Shown here one piece after another: positions 18,663 to 28,437 of a DNA stretch of 64,000 bases; the first letter of the stretch is position 1, and every line of letters begins with the position of its first letter. The notes under the pieces are model-generated. The model had not been told where the DNA came from, did not search any database, and saw only the letters and a program-made list of their open reading frames with translations. The DNA lies in contig NZ_LT629739.1 in NCBI RefSeq assembly GCF_900105045.1, forward strand, positions 2,046,001 through 2,110,000, in the 5' to 3' direction. This stretch comes from Brevibacterium picturae (lineage in GTDB: Bacteria; Actinomycetota; Actinomycetes; Actinomycetales; Brevibacteriaceae). A program made the position numbers and the translations under genes.

Positions 18663-20216
18663 ATGAGACTCTCCGACTTCCTTGACAAGGGCGCTTCCAT
18701 CGACCCGAAAGCTCCATGCCTGACCACCGACGGAGCGACCCTGAGCTACGAACAGGTGCAGTCACTGTCTGCAGAGATCGCGGCCGGGCTCGCTGCCAGA
18801 CGAGTGAAACCTGGGGACAAGGTCGCCATCATCTCTGGCAATGATCCGACGGCTTTCACCTGCGTCTTCGGAATCAGCCGGATCGGTGCGGTGTGGTGTC
18901 CGATCAATCCTCGCAACGAGGCCTCGGAGAACCGCGAGCTGCTGGAGCTCTCAGACTGCAGGGTCGTGATCTTCGCGAGCGCCTACGCGGAGCTGGTCGA
19001 CCGCATCCGAGCCGACCTTCCGATGGTCGGCACCTGGGTGTGCCTGGATGGCGAACAAAAAGGGGTCCTCGGGTGGGAAGAGTTCCTCGGCGCCGGAGGG
19101 AACCGGCAGGCTTCGGGCGCACCCGTGGGGGATCTGGCGATGGTCGTCGGCACCGGGGGCACAACCGGGCGTCCCAAAGGGGTGATGCTGTCGAATCGGA
19201 ACCTTGAGACGATGACCGCGTTGACCTTGATGTCCTATCCGTTCGCGAAGAGGCCCGTCTATCTTGCGATGGCACCGCTGACGCACGCCGCCGGGGTCCT
19301 GTGCTTTCCGATCCTCTCCCTCGGTGGGGAGATCGTCATCATGCGCGGTGCCGATGTCGCAGCGTTCCTGGCCAAGGTCGAAGAGCACGGGGTGACCCAC
19401 TCGTTCCTGCCGCCGACGATCGTGTACATGATCCTCGCCGAGGAGGGTCTCGACTCCACGGATCTCAGCTCCCTCGAATGCCTGTGGTACGGGGCGGCGC
19501 CCATGTCGCCGGTGCGCTTGGAGGAGGCGATCGAGAGGATCGGACCGATCATGGCTCAGCTGTTCGGGCAGACTGAGGCACCCATGATGATTTCGACGAT
19601 GGCACCTCAGGATCATTTTCTGCCCGACGGGTCCTTGGCCAAGGGGCGTCTGAGTTCGGCCGGCCGGCCTTCCCCGCTGTGCACGGTGGAGGTGATGTCT
19701 GCCGACGGCGAGATCCTGCCCAGAGGCGAACGCGGCGAGATCGTCGTTCGCGGATCTCTTGTCATGGAGGGTTACTACAAGAATCCAGAGGCGACCGATG
19801 AGGCGACGCGATTCGGTTGGCATCACACCGGTGACATCGGATACCTCGACGAGGACAACTACCTCTTCGTCGTCGATCGGGCCAAGGACATGATCATCAC
19901 CGGCGGGTTCAACGTCTACTCCACCGAGGTGGAACAGGCATTGCTGTCCCAGCCCGATGTGCAGGACTGCGCGGTCATCGGGCTGCCTGATGAGCACTGG
20001 GGTGAGATGGTCACCGCTGTGGTCCAGCTTCGCCGAGGCGGTGAGGTGACGATGGAGGATCTACGTGATCATGTGAAAGCACGAGTCGGCAGCATCAAGA
20101 CTCCGAAGCGGATCGACGCCTGGAGTGATCTTCCCAGGTCCAAGGTCGGCAAGGTTCTCAAGGTCGACATCCGCAACGAGTTGGTCGATGGCGGAACTGC
20201 CGGCTTGAGTCCTTGA
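18663..20216 (+). CDS. AMP-forming acyl-CoA ligase (FadD-like)
   Basis: A ~517-residue ANL-superfamily ligase that adenylates a carboxylate and transfers it to CoA. Motifs: VGTGGTTGRPKGVMLS, LFGQTEAPM, WHHTGDIGYLDEDNYLFVVDRAKDMIITGGFNV, and the lysine motif RSKVGKVLK. The phosphate loop has GTGGTT where most members have TSGTT. AAGGA at 18652-18656 fits the second of two adjacent ATG codons. It is the last gene of the TetR-controlled operon and presumably activates the substrate before the two dehydrogenases act. The substrate is not deducible. Confidence 0.88.
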   Translation: MRLSDFLDKGASIDPKAPCLTTDGATLSYEQVQSLSAEIAAGLAARRVKPGDKVAIISGNDPTAFTCVFGISRIGAVWCPINPRNEASENRELLELSDCRVVIFASAYAELVDRIRADLPMVGTWVCLDGEQKGVLGWEEFLGAGGNRQASGAPVGDLAMVVGTGGTTGRPKGVMLSNRNLETMTALTLMSYPFAKRPVYLAMAPLTHAAGVLCFPILSLGGEIVIMRGADVAAFLAKVEEHGVTHSFLPPTIVYMILAEEGLDSTDLSSLECLWYGAAPMSPVRLEEAIERIGPIMAQLFGQTEAPMMISTMAPQDHFLPDGSLAKGRLSSAGRPSPLCTVEVMSADGEILPRGERGEIVVRGSLVMEGYYKNPEATDEATRFGWHHTGDIGYLDEDNYLFVVDRAKDMIITGGFNVYSTEVEQALLSQPDVQDCAVIGLPDEHWGEMVTAVVQLRRGGEVTMEDLRDHVKARVGSIKTPKRIDAWSDLPRSKVGKVLKVDIRNELVDGGTAGLSP

Positions 20217-20262
20217 AGCGCTCGGAGCACAGCGCCCGGGCCACAGCGGTCGGCGGGTCAGG

Positions 20263-21126
20263 TCACCGCGTTTTCACGAACTGCTCCGCCGCCAGCTGAT
20301 CAGCGATGCTGCGAGGTTCCCGTCCGAGGAGGCGGGACAGAGTGAGACCGGGCTGTGCGAAGTGACCGCTTCGCGTTGCTTGGAACATCGCCAGAGTGAA
20401 GCGTGCTGCGGCCTCCGGCACCCCGGCAGCTATTTCTCCAACCACCCATTTCTCATCGTCGACAACGATGCGTTCGACGTGTCGGCCCGACAATTCGGAA
20501 GCCTGTTCGGCGAAGTCGGCGAGAGTCACCGATGTAGGCGGCGTGAGATCGACTGGGCCGTCGAACGGCTCATCGCTTGTGAGGATCCTCGCAGCCGCTT
20601 CGCCGGCATCGCGCCGGTCGACCCATGAGAACGGGCCATCCGCCGGCTTGGCGATCGTGCCCGTTGCCTGCCAGGGGCCGAGCAGCTGACTAAGGTCCCC
20701 ATAGAATCCATTGCGCAGAGCTGTCCATGCCACGCCCGATTCGGCCAGGTGCTGCTCTGCGGCAGCGTTGATCGCCAGAGGCGGATAGGGGGTGTTGAAG
20801 CCTGTCCCGTGAGAGCTCGTGTACAGGATCCGTTGGGCACCGGCCTCGACTGCGGCATCGATGGCTGTCCTGTGCTGAGCGTTGACATCCGCGGTGACGT
20901 CGCTCGAGGAGACGAGAAGTACCTGCTCGGCATCGGCGAACGAGTGTCTCAGGGCGGCGGGATCGTTGTAGCTTCCCTGTCTGACGCGAACTCCTCGGTC
21001 AGCCAATTGCTGTGCGTGTTCGGGCTTGCGCACGCTGACGCCGATGTCGCTTGGGGGAAGCTCGTCGAGGAGGCGGTCCACGGTGACCCCGTTGAGGGCC
21101 CCCGTCGCTCCGGTCACGATGATCAT
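20263..21126 (-). CDS. NmrA-like NAD(P)-binding protein (quinone oxidoreductase-like)
   Basis: A 287-residue atypical short-chain dehydrogenase. The N-terminus MIIVTGATGALNGVTVDRLL is an NmrA/QorB-type nucleotide loop, followed by VRVRQGSYNDPAALRHSFADAEQVLLVSS and the conserved middle ILYTSSHG. QorB-type members reduce quinones with NADPH, while others act as redox sensors. The ATG 21126 has GAAAGG upstream; an earlier in-frame codon at 21180 lies inside the operator palindrome and is unlikely. Divergent from a TetR gene, which probably represses it. Confidence 0.85.
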   Translation of the reverse strand: MIIVTGATGALNGVTVDRLLDELPPSDIGVSVRKPEHAQQLADRGVRVRQGSYNDPAALRHSFADAEQVLLVSSSDVTADVNAQHRTAIDAAVEAGAQRILYTSSHGTGFNTPYPPLAINAAAEQHLAESGVAWTALRNGFYGDLSQLLGPWQATGTIAKPADGPFSWVDRRDAGEAAARILTSDEPFDGPVDLTPPTSVTLADFAEQASELSGRHVERIVVDDEKWVVGEIAAGVPEAAARFTLAMFQATRSGHFAQPGLTLSRLLGREPRSIADQLAAEQFVKTR

Positions 21127-21186
21127 GGTGATGGCCTTTCGCTGAAGTCCGGTCAGATGACCGGCATTGATAGAGGACACGTCCCT

Positions 21187-21211
21187 TAAGTTGACCTAAG
21201 AGGTCAACTTA
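21187..21211. promoter_or_regulatory. Perfect 11-bp inverted repeat, TetR operator candidate
   Basis: TAAGTTGACCT at 21187-21197 and its exact complement at 21201-21211 flank a three-base spacer. It lies between the divergent NmrA-like and TetR genes. A weaker repeat, TGACTGAGTGAGTCA, lies at 21238-21252 nearer the TetR start. Size and position are those of a TetR-family operator controlling both directions. Confidence 0.75.
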
Positions 21212-21281
21212 GTGCCGACATCCACTCTGCGGTAAACTGACTGAGTGAGTCAAGTTATGTTCGAGCAAAGAGGGGCTGAGG

Positions 21282-21869
21282 ATGGGCGGTAGGGATTCCG
21301 GGCCGACGCTGCGCATGGATGCCCGCCGGAATGTCGAGAGGATCCGCGCCGCCGCGATCGATGTGTTTCGCGTCGAGGGGCTTGCTGCACCGCTGGAGAA
21401 CATTGCCGATTCCGCCGAGGTGAGCAAGGCGACGATCTTCAACAGGTTCGGCGGGCGAATCGGGCTGATCGATGCCGTCATCGACGAAGTCGTCTCGACC
21501 CAGCTGACGGACATCATCGATGACGCTCGTTCCGTGTGCGGCGTCGGAGAGCGGATCCGATTCTACGTCGGTGCCATCCGAGATCTTCAGTACCGACTGC
21601 CGGCGGTCAATGACGTTCTCCTACAGGCGTTCCCCGACTCGGAACCGCTCATGGAGCTCTGTCGCGCTGGGGGAGGCTTCCACGAGCAACTGGTGGAGGA
21701 GGGACGGGCGACGGGTGCTCTTTCCGAAGGGGTCACTCCAGATGACTTCCAGGCAATGGCCGTAGACAACTCACTGGCCCTCAAGTTTGGAATTCGCCCC
21801 TCCAGGGCGGACTACGATCGGCGAACTGGGTTTGTTCTCGACGGAATCTGCCGGCCGGGTCAGAGCTGA
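21282..21869 (+). CDS. TetR family transcriptional regulator
   Basis: A 195-residue repressor with the helix-turn-helix LAAPLENIADSAEVSKATIF then NRFGGRIGLIDAVI. The C-terminal ligand domain resembles the SBP/TetR_C type common in actinobacteria. The ATG 21282 follows GAGG closely; ATG 21315 is an alternative. Divergent from the NmrA-like gene with an 11-base palindrome between, so self- and neighbour-repression is likely. Confidence 0.88.
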   Translation: MGGRDSGPTLRMDARRNVERIRAAAIDVFRVEGLAAPLENIADSAEVSKATIFNRFGGRIGLIDAVIDEVVSTQLTDIIDDARSVCGVGERIRFYVGAIRDLQYRLPAVNDVLLQAFPDSEPLMELCRAGGGFHEQLVEEGRATGALSEGVTPDDFQAMAVDNSLALKFGIRPSRADYDRRTGFVLDGICRPGQS

Positions 21870-21940
21870 GGGCCTCCATGCCAGGGCGGAGGTCCTCTAC
21901 CCCGGCATGGTCTCTTCCTTGCAGGGCTGCTCTCACCGGG

Positions 21941-23450
21941 TCAGGCCATGGTCAGTACCTTCTCCCGCACCATGCTCTGCGCAAAGCACTCGGTGAGCTC
22001 GGCCCGAGCACTCAAGGGCAGAATGTGTGCCACGTACATGTCAGGACGGACGATGACCAGGGCACCCGAACGGTCGACGCTGCGGTTGTCGAAGATATCG
22101 TCGTCTTCAATGGTGGAGTAGACCTTCTCCCAATCGATGATTTGAAGGTGGCCGACCTTCGGCAAGAAGAGACGGGGCACCTTTGCCAGGTCGATGTCGT
22201 GATAGCTCTGCTGATAGATCACCTTGGCATCGAAGACGCTGACGATATCGGTATTTTCCGGGCTGAAGAGATTGACAGGTGAGTCTTCCGAGTCTTCCAG
22301 CCAGGAGGCACGATCGGCCACGGCGCTTCCGTCGGCGTCGGCGAATGCATAGAGCCGCCAACGTCCGTCGGCCCGGAAGTGGGTGGCCGACGTGGACCGT
22401 GGTCGTATCTGCGACTCGGGACACGGGCGCGGATTTGAATCGCATGCCCAGCGGGAAGTCCTGCGCCAGATCCTGCTGGGCGTCGGCTCCGATGAGCCTG
22501 GAAGGGGCGTACTTCGTGTCGAATCCGCCGGGGAAGTTGGCGGTGTCGACGAAGAAGTCGACGATCTCCTGGGGAGTCTCCATCTCTTCGGGGCTCCTGG
22601 ACATCATGGCCGACCACTCTTTGTCGTAGTCAATGAGTTTCTGGGCCACATCCTGACGCTCGTCGTTATAGGTCTGAAGCAGGGATTCGTCGCTGCGACC
22701 TTCGAGTACTTGACCCAGCTTCCAGGCAGGTTCCAGCCGTCTTGGATGGAGTCATTCATGCCCTGGCCCGCCTTGGCGCTGTGGGTATGGCAAGCGTCGC
22801 CGGCAATGAAGACCCGTGGATTCAGATCCGGATTCTTCTGGGCGGCGACATCGTCGAAACTCTGAGCGACGGTGTGACGGACCTCGTAGATGCTGAACCA
22901 GGTCACCTCGCGAACGTCGACCGAATAGGGATTGAGGATGCGGTTGGCACGCTCGATCGCCTCTTCTGCGGTGGTGGCCAGAATTCTGTCTCGGGTCTCC
23001 GGGGTCGGGCTTTCGAGGGAGACGTAGAAGCGGGTCCGGAATCCACCCTCACGCGGAATGAGCAGGATGGACCCGTCTTCGTCCGACTGGATTCCACTCC
23101 TGGTGCGGAAATCCAGGAAGTCGGTGTTGGCGAGGATGTCGATGACAGCCCAGGCCTGAGCCGTCGGGTCGGAGGCGACCTCCACGTCAATGCAGTCGCG
23201 CACCTTGCTGCGCGCACCATCGCAGCCTGTCACGTACTTCGCCCGGACTGTGCGTTCGGTGCCGCGTTCATCCATGAAATGAACTTCGACCGGATACTCT
23301 CCGCTGTCATGGACGGTCAGGTCGAGAACCTCAAAACCGTAGTTGACGTTGATCTTTGCGGGACCATTAGCTGCGCACTCGGCGAAGTAATCGATGACGC
23401 GTGCCTGGTTCACCGTCAGGATGGGGAATTCACTGACATGTGACGGAGGA
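21941..23450 (-). pseudogene. Decayed phenol-2-monooxygenase / 3-hydroxybenzoate-4-monooxygenase-type flavoprotein
   Basis: Three minus-strand frames join into one class A flavin monooxygenase. The first (to ~22730) has VTGCDGARSKVRD and the FAD motif FIAGDACHTHSAKAGQGMND. The second has AQKLIDYDKEWSAMMS to PVSRVADTTTVHVG. The third, from about 22380, has DRASWLEDSEDSPVNLFSPENTD and the thioredoxin-like C-terminal domain ending at 21941. Frameshifts lie near 22730 and 22380. The N-terminal FAD loop (GxGxxG) and about the first 100 residues are missing: the homology starts at SEFPILTVNQARV near 23440. Not functional unless these are sequencing errors, which would not explain the lost N-terminus. 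Confidence 0.8.
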
Positions 23451-23488
23451 TCGGCGGCGCGTGCTCCGCGAGCGACTTCGGAGGGGCA

Positions 23489-24076
23489 GTCCGGCTTCGG
23501 TCCCTCTGGGAGATGGGTCAGAACGTCGACCATCAGCTGCGCGAAACGGCCCGATCATTCATCCAAGACCTCTATTCCCTCACCGGAGAGACCTCACAAC
23601 TGGCCATTCGCGATGGTCGTGAGGTGCTCTACATCGATCGCGTCTACGGTACGGAACGCTCACGTGTCGGCGGTCGAGTCCCGATGCATTCGACGGCGGT
23701 CGGCAAGGTCCTCCTCGCCGACGAGGAGTCATGGGTTCGTGAAGCCTATCTGCAGCGACCGATGGATCAGGTAGCGCCGCGCACGGTCATCAACCCCGGT
23801 GTGCTGGCGAGACAGCTGGACGCAGTTGCGGAAGAGGGTCACTCCACCACGGTTGAGGAACAGCGACTCGGCGCGTGCTCGATCGCTGTGCCGGTCTTTC
23901 ACACCGGGCGCATCGGGGCTGCGCCCGGGCTCGCGGTCGCCTCTGATAAGGCGTCGACGCTGACCCGTCACCTACCTGCGCTGCAGGGCATCAGCAACCG
24001 TCTCGAGCAGGCTACTGTGCACATTCCCCTGGAAACACTGCTCGAGTCACAGTTTGAAGTCCACAATCGCAGTTGA
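23489..24076 (+). pseudogene. IclR family regulator, N-terminal HTH lost
   Basis: Encodes the IclR effector-binding domain: LRETARSFIQDLYSLTGETSQLAIRDG is split here by the family pattern, followed by VLYIDRVYG, RVPMHSTAVGKVLLA and LGACSIAVPVFHTGR. The first recognisable residues are LWEM near 23507; the upstream winged helix that binds DNA is absent. The truncated 5' end abuts the truncated 5' end of the flavoprotein gene on the other strand, as if one deletion removed the shared promoter region and both N-termini. It could still be translated from ATG 23513 but would lack DNA binding. Confidence 0.82.
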
Positions 24077-24087
24077 AAAGGGCCACC

Positions 24088-24495
24088 TCAGAGCTCCGGC
24101 TCGCCCTCTTCCTGGTGGATGAGTTGGATCAGGTTGCCGACGGTGTCATCGAGGACCGCCGTGGTGACCGGGCCCATCGTCGTCGGTTCCTGAGTGAAGG
24201 TGACACCGAGTTTGGTCAGGCGATCGTACTCGGCCTGGACGTCGTCGACGGCGAACTGGTTGATGGGGATGCCGTCGGCGGCCAGCGCCTTGGTGAAGGT
24301 GTCGGCGGCAGGGTGGCCCTTGGGTTCGAGGACGACTTCGACACCGCCGGGATCCTCCGGGGAGACCACCGTCAGCCAGCGGAACTCGTCGCCGACGGGA
24401 ACGTCGACCTTCGGGATGAAGCCGAGCCTGTCCGTGTAGAACTTCAGGGCCCGAGCCTGATCGTCGACCGGAATGCTGATCCACTGTGCCTTCAT
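24088..24495 (-). CDS. VOC (glyoxalase/bleomycin-resistance fold) protein
   Basis: A 135-residue single-domain vicinal-oxygen-chelate protein: ISIPVDDQARALKFYTDRLGF at the start, then VVLEPKGHPAADTF, and VLDDTVGNLIQLIHQ carrying the usual C-terminal metal or substrate position. Such small proteins act as lyases, dioxygenases or antibiotic-binding proteins. Substrate unknown. It runs convergently against the IclR remnant. Confidence 0.85.
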   Translation of the reverse strand: MKAQWISIPVDDQARALKFYTDRLGFIPKVDVPVGDEFRWLTVVSPEDPGGVEVVLEPKGHPAADTFTKALAADGIPINQFAVDDVQAEYDRLTKLGVTFTQEPTTMGPVTTAVLDDTVGNLIQLIHQEEGEPEL

Positions 24496-24743
24496 GATGT
24501 CTCCTCAGTCATAGTTGCCTTCTCCAGTCATAGTTGTCTCTTCGCGGTCGCGGGTTGGAGCGGAGCCTTGAGACCATTCCCTACGCGGTCACCATAGGCA
24601 GGTGATGGCCCGCAGGTCCATCGCATCGTCGTCCAGGAGCGCCTCACCCTTCAGCTTCCCCCGCTCGAAGGGTCGGGTTTTCCCTGCCCAGGAGGTGGGA
24701 GGACTTCATGGTCGCGCAAGGCTGATTGCGAAAACATGGAGAC

Positions 24744-25532
24744 ATGACAAACACACAGCTTCCCGCGATCATCACATCGACGAACATCAGCAAGCACTAC
24801 AGCCAGACCTATGCGCTCGCCGGAGTCGACCTCACCATCGGCCTCGGCGAATCCTTGGCCATCATGGGACCCTCGGGGTCCGGAAAGACCACGCTTCTGC
24901 ACTGCCTGGCCGGCATCATCCGCCCCGATGAGGGCAATATCCGTCTCCTGCCCACCGACCGCAGTTCCGCTGCGGAGATCACCTCGTTGAAGGAAGCCGG
25001 GCGCACCGCACTGCGCCGCGAGGTCTTCGGCTTCGTCTTCCAACAGGGATTGCTCCTGCCCGAACTGACCGCCGTGGACAATGTGGCGCTCGCCGCAATG
25101 CTGGCGGGTATGAAGCGCCCCGACGCGACCGAACATGCCCGTGCATGGCTCCAGCGCCTCGGACTGGCCGAACACCTGAGCAAACGCATCGGACAGCTCT
25201 CCGGGGGACAGGCCCAACGCGTGGCCATCGCCCGCGCCCAGGTCACCCAGCCCGTGGTCACCTTCGCCGACGAACCCACGGGTGCCCTGGACTCCGCCAC
25301 CTCCACCGAGGTGCTCTCCGAACTCCTCGCCTCCACCACCGGTCGCGGCTCCACCCTGGTCGTGGTCACCCACGACGAGACCGTGGCCGCCCGCTGCTCC
25401 CGCATCGTCCGTCTCGCCGACGGCCGGATCGTCTCCGATTCGGCGAACCAGGCTCAGCAGGCGGAGCCGACCCGCTATGAAGCGCCGGCGCAGCACGTGC
25501 AGAGCAACCAGTACGTTCAGAACAACCGGTGA
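24744..25532 (+). CDS. ABC transporter ATP-binding protein
   Basis: ATPase of a LolD/MacB-type exporter. Walker A GPSGSGKTTLLHCLAG, Q-loop FVFQQGLLLPEL, signature LSGGQAQRVAIARA, Walker B VVTFADEPTGALDS and H-loop VVVTHDE are all intact. 262 residues from ATG 24744; a short GGAG precedes it. Its stop overlaps the start of the first permease by one base (TGATG), so ATPase and permeases are one operon. Likely exports a peptide, lipid or drug rather than importing, since there is no binding protein. Confidence 0.92.
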   Translation: MTNTQLPAIITSTNISKHYSQTYALAGVDLTIGLGESLAIMGPSGSGKTTLLHCLAGIIRPDEGNIRLLPTDRSSAAEITSLKEAGRTALRREVFGFVFQQGLLLPELTAVDNVALAAMLAGMKRPDATEHARAWLQRLGLAEHLSKRIGQLSGGQAQRVAIARAQVTQPVVTFADEPTGALDSATSTEVLSELLASTTGRGSTLVVVTHDETVAARCSRIVRLADGRIVSDSANQAQQAEPTRYEAPAQHVQSNQYVQNNR

Positions 25533-26902
25533 TGCCGACCATGAATATTCTTCCCGTCGTACTGACCAAGCAGTCGTTGACCTCAACCACCTCGAAGCTC
25601 GTCGCCATCGCGTTCTTCGCGTGCTCGGCCCTCTTTCTCACCGTCGCCGGCGGAGCCTGGGCGTTCAACGACCGACCCGAGGTCTCCGGATACGCCGAGG
25701 TGGGCGACCTCTACCGCATGCTCGCGATCCTGGCCACGGTCTTCCTCATCGTTCCCGCAATCAGCTTGGGAGTCGCCTCGGCGAAGCTCAGTGCCCGCAG
25801 GCAGGACGAACGCCTCTCCACGCTCTCCCTGCTGGGAGCGAAGCCCGGCACCGTCCGGCTCCTCGCGGTCGCCGAGCCCTTCATCCCCGCCTCGGCAGGG
25901 ATCATCGCGGGCATCGCCGGGTACTTCCTGCTCGCCTACCCGCTCAGCTCCCTCGTCTTCACCGGTGAGCCGCTGGGGTACTCCGCACTCCTCATGCCCT
26001 GGTGGCTGCTCGCCGGAGTCGTCGTCGTGCTGCTCTTCGTCTGCCTGTTCGCAGCACTGCTCGGTCTGCGCAAGATCACGGTCTCGCCCCTGGGCGTGCG
26101 CACCAGGTCGTTGGCACGGAAATTCCCGGTGGCTCGGGTCATCGCTGTCGTCGTGCTCGTTGCGGGCATGATCGGTGCTCTCGTCTTCTCCCTCGATCGG
26201 AATCAGCCGACGATGGTCTTCGTCGTTGCGAGCATCATCACGATCGGCATCGCGCTTCTGCTCATCAACGTCATCGGCGTCCTCGCCATGCGCATCCACG
26301 GGTGGTTCAGTCACCGGATCGCCCGCGGGCCGACGGCAATGATCGCGGCGTCGATGATTGCCGATTCCCCCGCTCAGTACTGGCGGCGCGTGGCCGGTCT
26401 TGCGATGATCACCTTCATCGCAGTCGTCGGTGGCGCCGGCGCGGCGATGATGCGGGCGAATCAGGGAGATCTCACCGCCGAGGACAAGGCCATCATGGGC
26501 CCGTACCAGTACATGGCCGATGACATCTTCACCGGACTCATCCTCACTCTGGCCATCGCATTCGTCTTCATCGTCATCTCCGCGACGATCAACCAGGCCG
26601 CAGACATCCTCGACCGGGCATCGACCTACCGGGAGCTGCACTCGGCGGGGATGACGCGCACAATGATGCACCGGGTCACCGTCAATGCCGTCATGTCACC
26701 CATCGTCCTCGTCACCCTCGTGTCCCTGGTCCTGGGCGGAATGCTGGCAGCTCTCATGGCCTCGGCGAGTGACCTCGGCGATCCTCTGACCATCGCCTTC
26801 GTCGCATCGGTGCTCGTCGGCGGCGTGGCGATGGTGTGGCTGGGGCTGCAGTTCACCCGCCCGCTCGTGCGACGGGTCACTGCTGTGACCGCCGCAGCCT
26901 GA
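25532..26902 (+). CDS. FtsX-like ABC permease
   Basis: A ~456-residue permease with about eight to ten hydrophobic segments arranged as two similar halves (LVAIAFFACSALFLTVAGGAW in the first, RRVAGLAMITFIAVVGGAGAA in the second). The intracellular loop SARRQDERLSTLSLLGAKPGTVRLLAVAEP is typical of FtsX/MacB-type permeases that contact the ATPase. Starts at ATG 25532 overlapping the ATPase stop. Paralogous to the next gene, so the exporter is probably a heterodimer of the two. Confidence 0.88.
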   Translation: MPTMNILPVVLTKQSLTSTTSKLVAIAFFACSALFLTVAGGAWAFNDRPEVSGYAEVGDLYRMLAILATVFLIVPAISLGVASAKLSARRQDERLSTLSLLGAKPGTVRLLAVAEPFIPASAGIIAGIAGYFLLAYPLSSLVFTGEPLGYSALLMPWWLLAGVVVVLLFVCLFAALLGLRKITVSPLGVRTRSLARKFPVARVIAVVVLVAGMIGALVFSLDRNQPTMVFVVASIITIGIALLLINVIGVLAMRIHGWFSHRIARGPTAMIAASMIADSPAQYWRRVAGLAMITFIAVVGGAGAAMMRANQGDLTAEDKAIMGPYQYMADDIFTGLILTLAIAFVFIVISATINQAADILDRASTYRELHSAGMTRTMMHRVTVNAVMSPIVLVTLVSLVLGGMLAALMASASDLGDPLTIAFVASVLVGGVAMVWLGLQFTRPLVRRVTAVTAAA

Positions 26903-26943
26903 GCACCCCTGCCTGAGCATCCCTGACCGAAAAGGAGATCGAC

Positions 26944-28326
26944 ATGCCAACATCAACTCGAGTCGTTCCCCTCGTCCTGGGACGCGCAACGCTGACCTCG
27001 CCGAGTTCGATCCTGGTGATGAGCGCGTTCTTCGCCTGCGCCTCCCTGTTCCTCACCGTCGCCGCCGGGGCCTGGATGTTCTTCCAGACCCCGGCCAGCC
27101 CGGGCCCGGACATGGCGGGGATGGACTTCATGTACAAGTTCCTCGCGAGCTTCGCGACGATCCTGCTCGTGATCCCGGCGAGCACCCTGGCGTCCGCCTC
27201 GGCGACACTGTCGGCTCGTCGACAGGACGAACGGCTGTCCACGATGTCGCTGCTCGGTGCAAAGCGCTCTGCCATCGTCACCCTCGCGGTGGCCGAGCCG
27301 CTGGTGCCCGCGATCTGCGGCATCGTCCTCGGTGTCCTCGGCTACCTGGGCCTGGCGTGGCCGGTGAGCCTCATCCACTTCATGGGCCATCCCATCGGGT
27401 ACGAGAACATGCTTATGCCCGCGTGGCTCGTGGCCGCTGTGGTCGTATTCCTCATCCTCGTATGCATCGCCGCGGCGCTGATGGGCCTGCGTAAGGTCGC
27501 GATCTCACCGCTGGGTGTGCGCACCAAGGCCCTGGAACGGAAGTTTCCGGTGGTTCAAGTCGTTCTGGCGGCCATCGCGATTGTGCTCCTGCCGGTGGCC
27601 GTGTCGCTGACACAGAGCGGAGGGCTTGGAATGGGCGTCCTCCTCTCCGTCATCATCGCTATGTTCGTCCTCGGGCTGCTTGTCGTCGACCTGGTCGGCG
27701 GGCTGCTGATCAGGTGGTTTGCCTACCTGAGCGGCAACCGCGCGCGGACACCGGAACGACTCATCGCCGCGCGGCTGGTCTCCGACGAACCCAAACGGTT
27801 CTGGCGCCGAGTCTCCGGTCTGGCCATGACCGCATTCGTCGCGGCCGTGGGCGGTTCGGGCATCTCCCTCATGCAGATCGGCCTCGACGCGGGTGACGAA
27901 TCTGGTGCCCAGATGACGGACGCCGACCGGTTCCTCCTGCAGGACATCTTCACCGGAGTCATGCTGGTGATGGCCATCTCGATCCTCCTCATCGCCGTAT
28001 CGGCCCTGATCAATCAGGTCGCGGACATCTACGACCGGGCAGACACCTTCCAAGACCTCTATGCCGCGGGAATGGAACCGGAGACCATGCACCGGGCGAT
28101 GGTGAGAGCGGTTCTGGGACCGGTCATGTGGGTGTCGCTGCTGGCCGGCGGGCTCGGTCTCGTCCTCGTGCTGCCACTGGCCGGGGCCGCCCTGGTGCTC
28201 AAACCGATCACCTTCCTCACGATTCTCGCGTCAGTGGTCATCGGTATTCTCATCATCAGATCGGGACTGCAGCTGGCGAAGCCGATCCTCGTTTCCGTGG
28301 CGACGGCAGGTCGTTCACGGGAGTGA
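26944..28326 (+). CDS. FtsX-like ABC permease, paralogue of the preceding gene
   Basis: A 460-residue membrane protein that aligns along its whole length with the permease upstream: LVMSAFFACASLFLTVAAGAW, SARRQDERLSTMSLLGAKRSA, RRVSGLAMTAFVAAVGGSG and LINQVADIYDRADTFQDL. AAAGGAG at 26930-26936 precedes the ATG. The pair arose by tandem duplication and forms one operon with the ATPase gene. Substrate unknown. Confidence 0.88.
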   Translation: MPTSTRVVPLVLGRATLTSPSSILVMSAFFACASLFLTVAAGAWMFFQTPASPGPDMAGMDFMYKFLASFATILLVIPASTLASASATLSARRQDERLSTMSLLGAKRSAIVTLAVAEPLVPAICGIVLGVLGYLGLAWPVSLIHFMGHPIGYENMLMPAWLVAAVVVFLILVCIAAALMGLRKVAISPLGVRTKALERKFPVVQVVLAAIAIVLLPVAVSLTQSGGLGMGVLLSVIIAMFVLGLLVVDLVGGLLIRWFAYLSGNRARTPERLIAARLVSDEPKRFWRRVSGLAMTAFVAAVGGSGISLMQIGLDAGDESGAQMTDADRFLLQDIFTGVMLVMAISILLIAVSALINQVADIYDRADTFQDLYAAGMEPETMHRAMVRAVLGPVMWVSLLAGGLGLVLVLPLAGAALVLKPITFLTILASVVIGILIIRSGLQLAKPILVSVATAGRSRE

Positions 28327-28437
28327 GGGCGGCTTTCTGAGCATCCCGGAGTGAGCTTGTGCTCACACCCGGATATCCCCGCCGAGGTGGGTCTGTGGGT
28401 TCTCGATCCAGGTACAGTTGGAGGGCGCTGACAGCGG

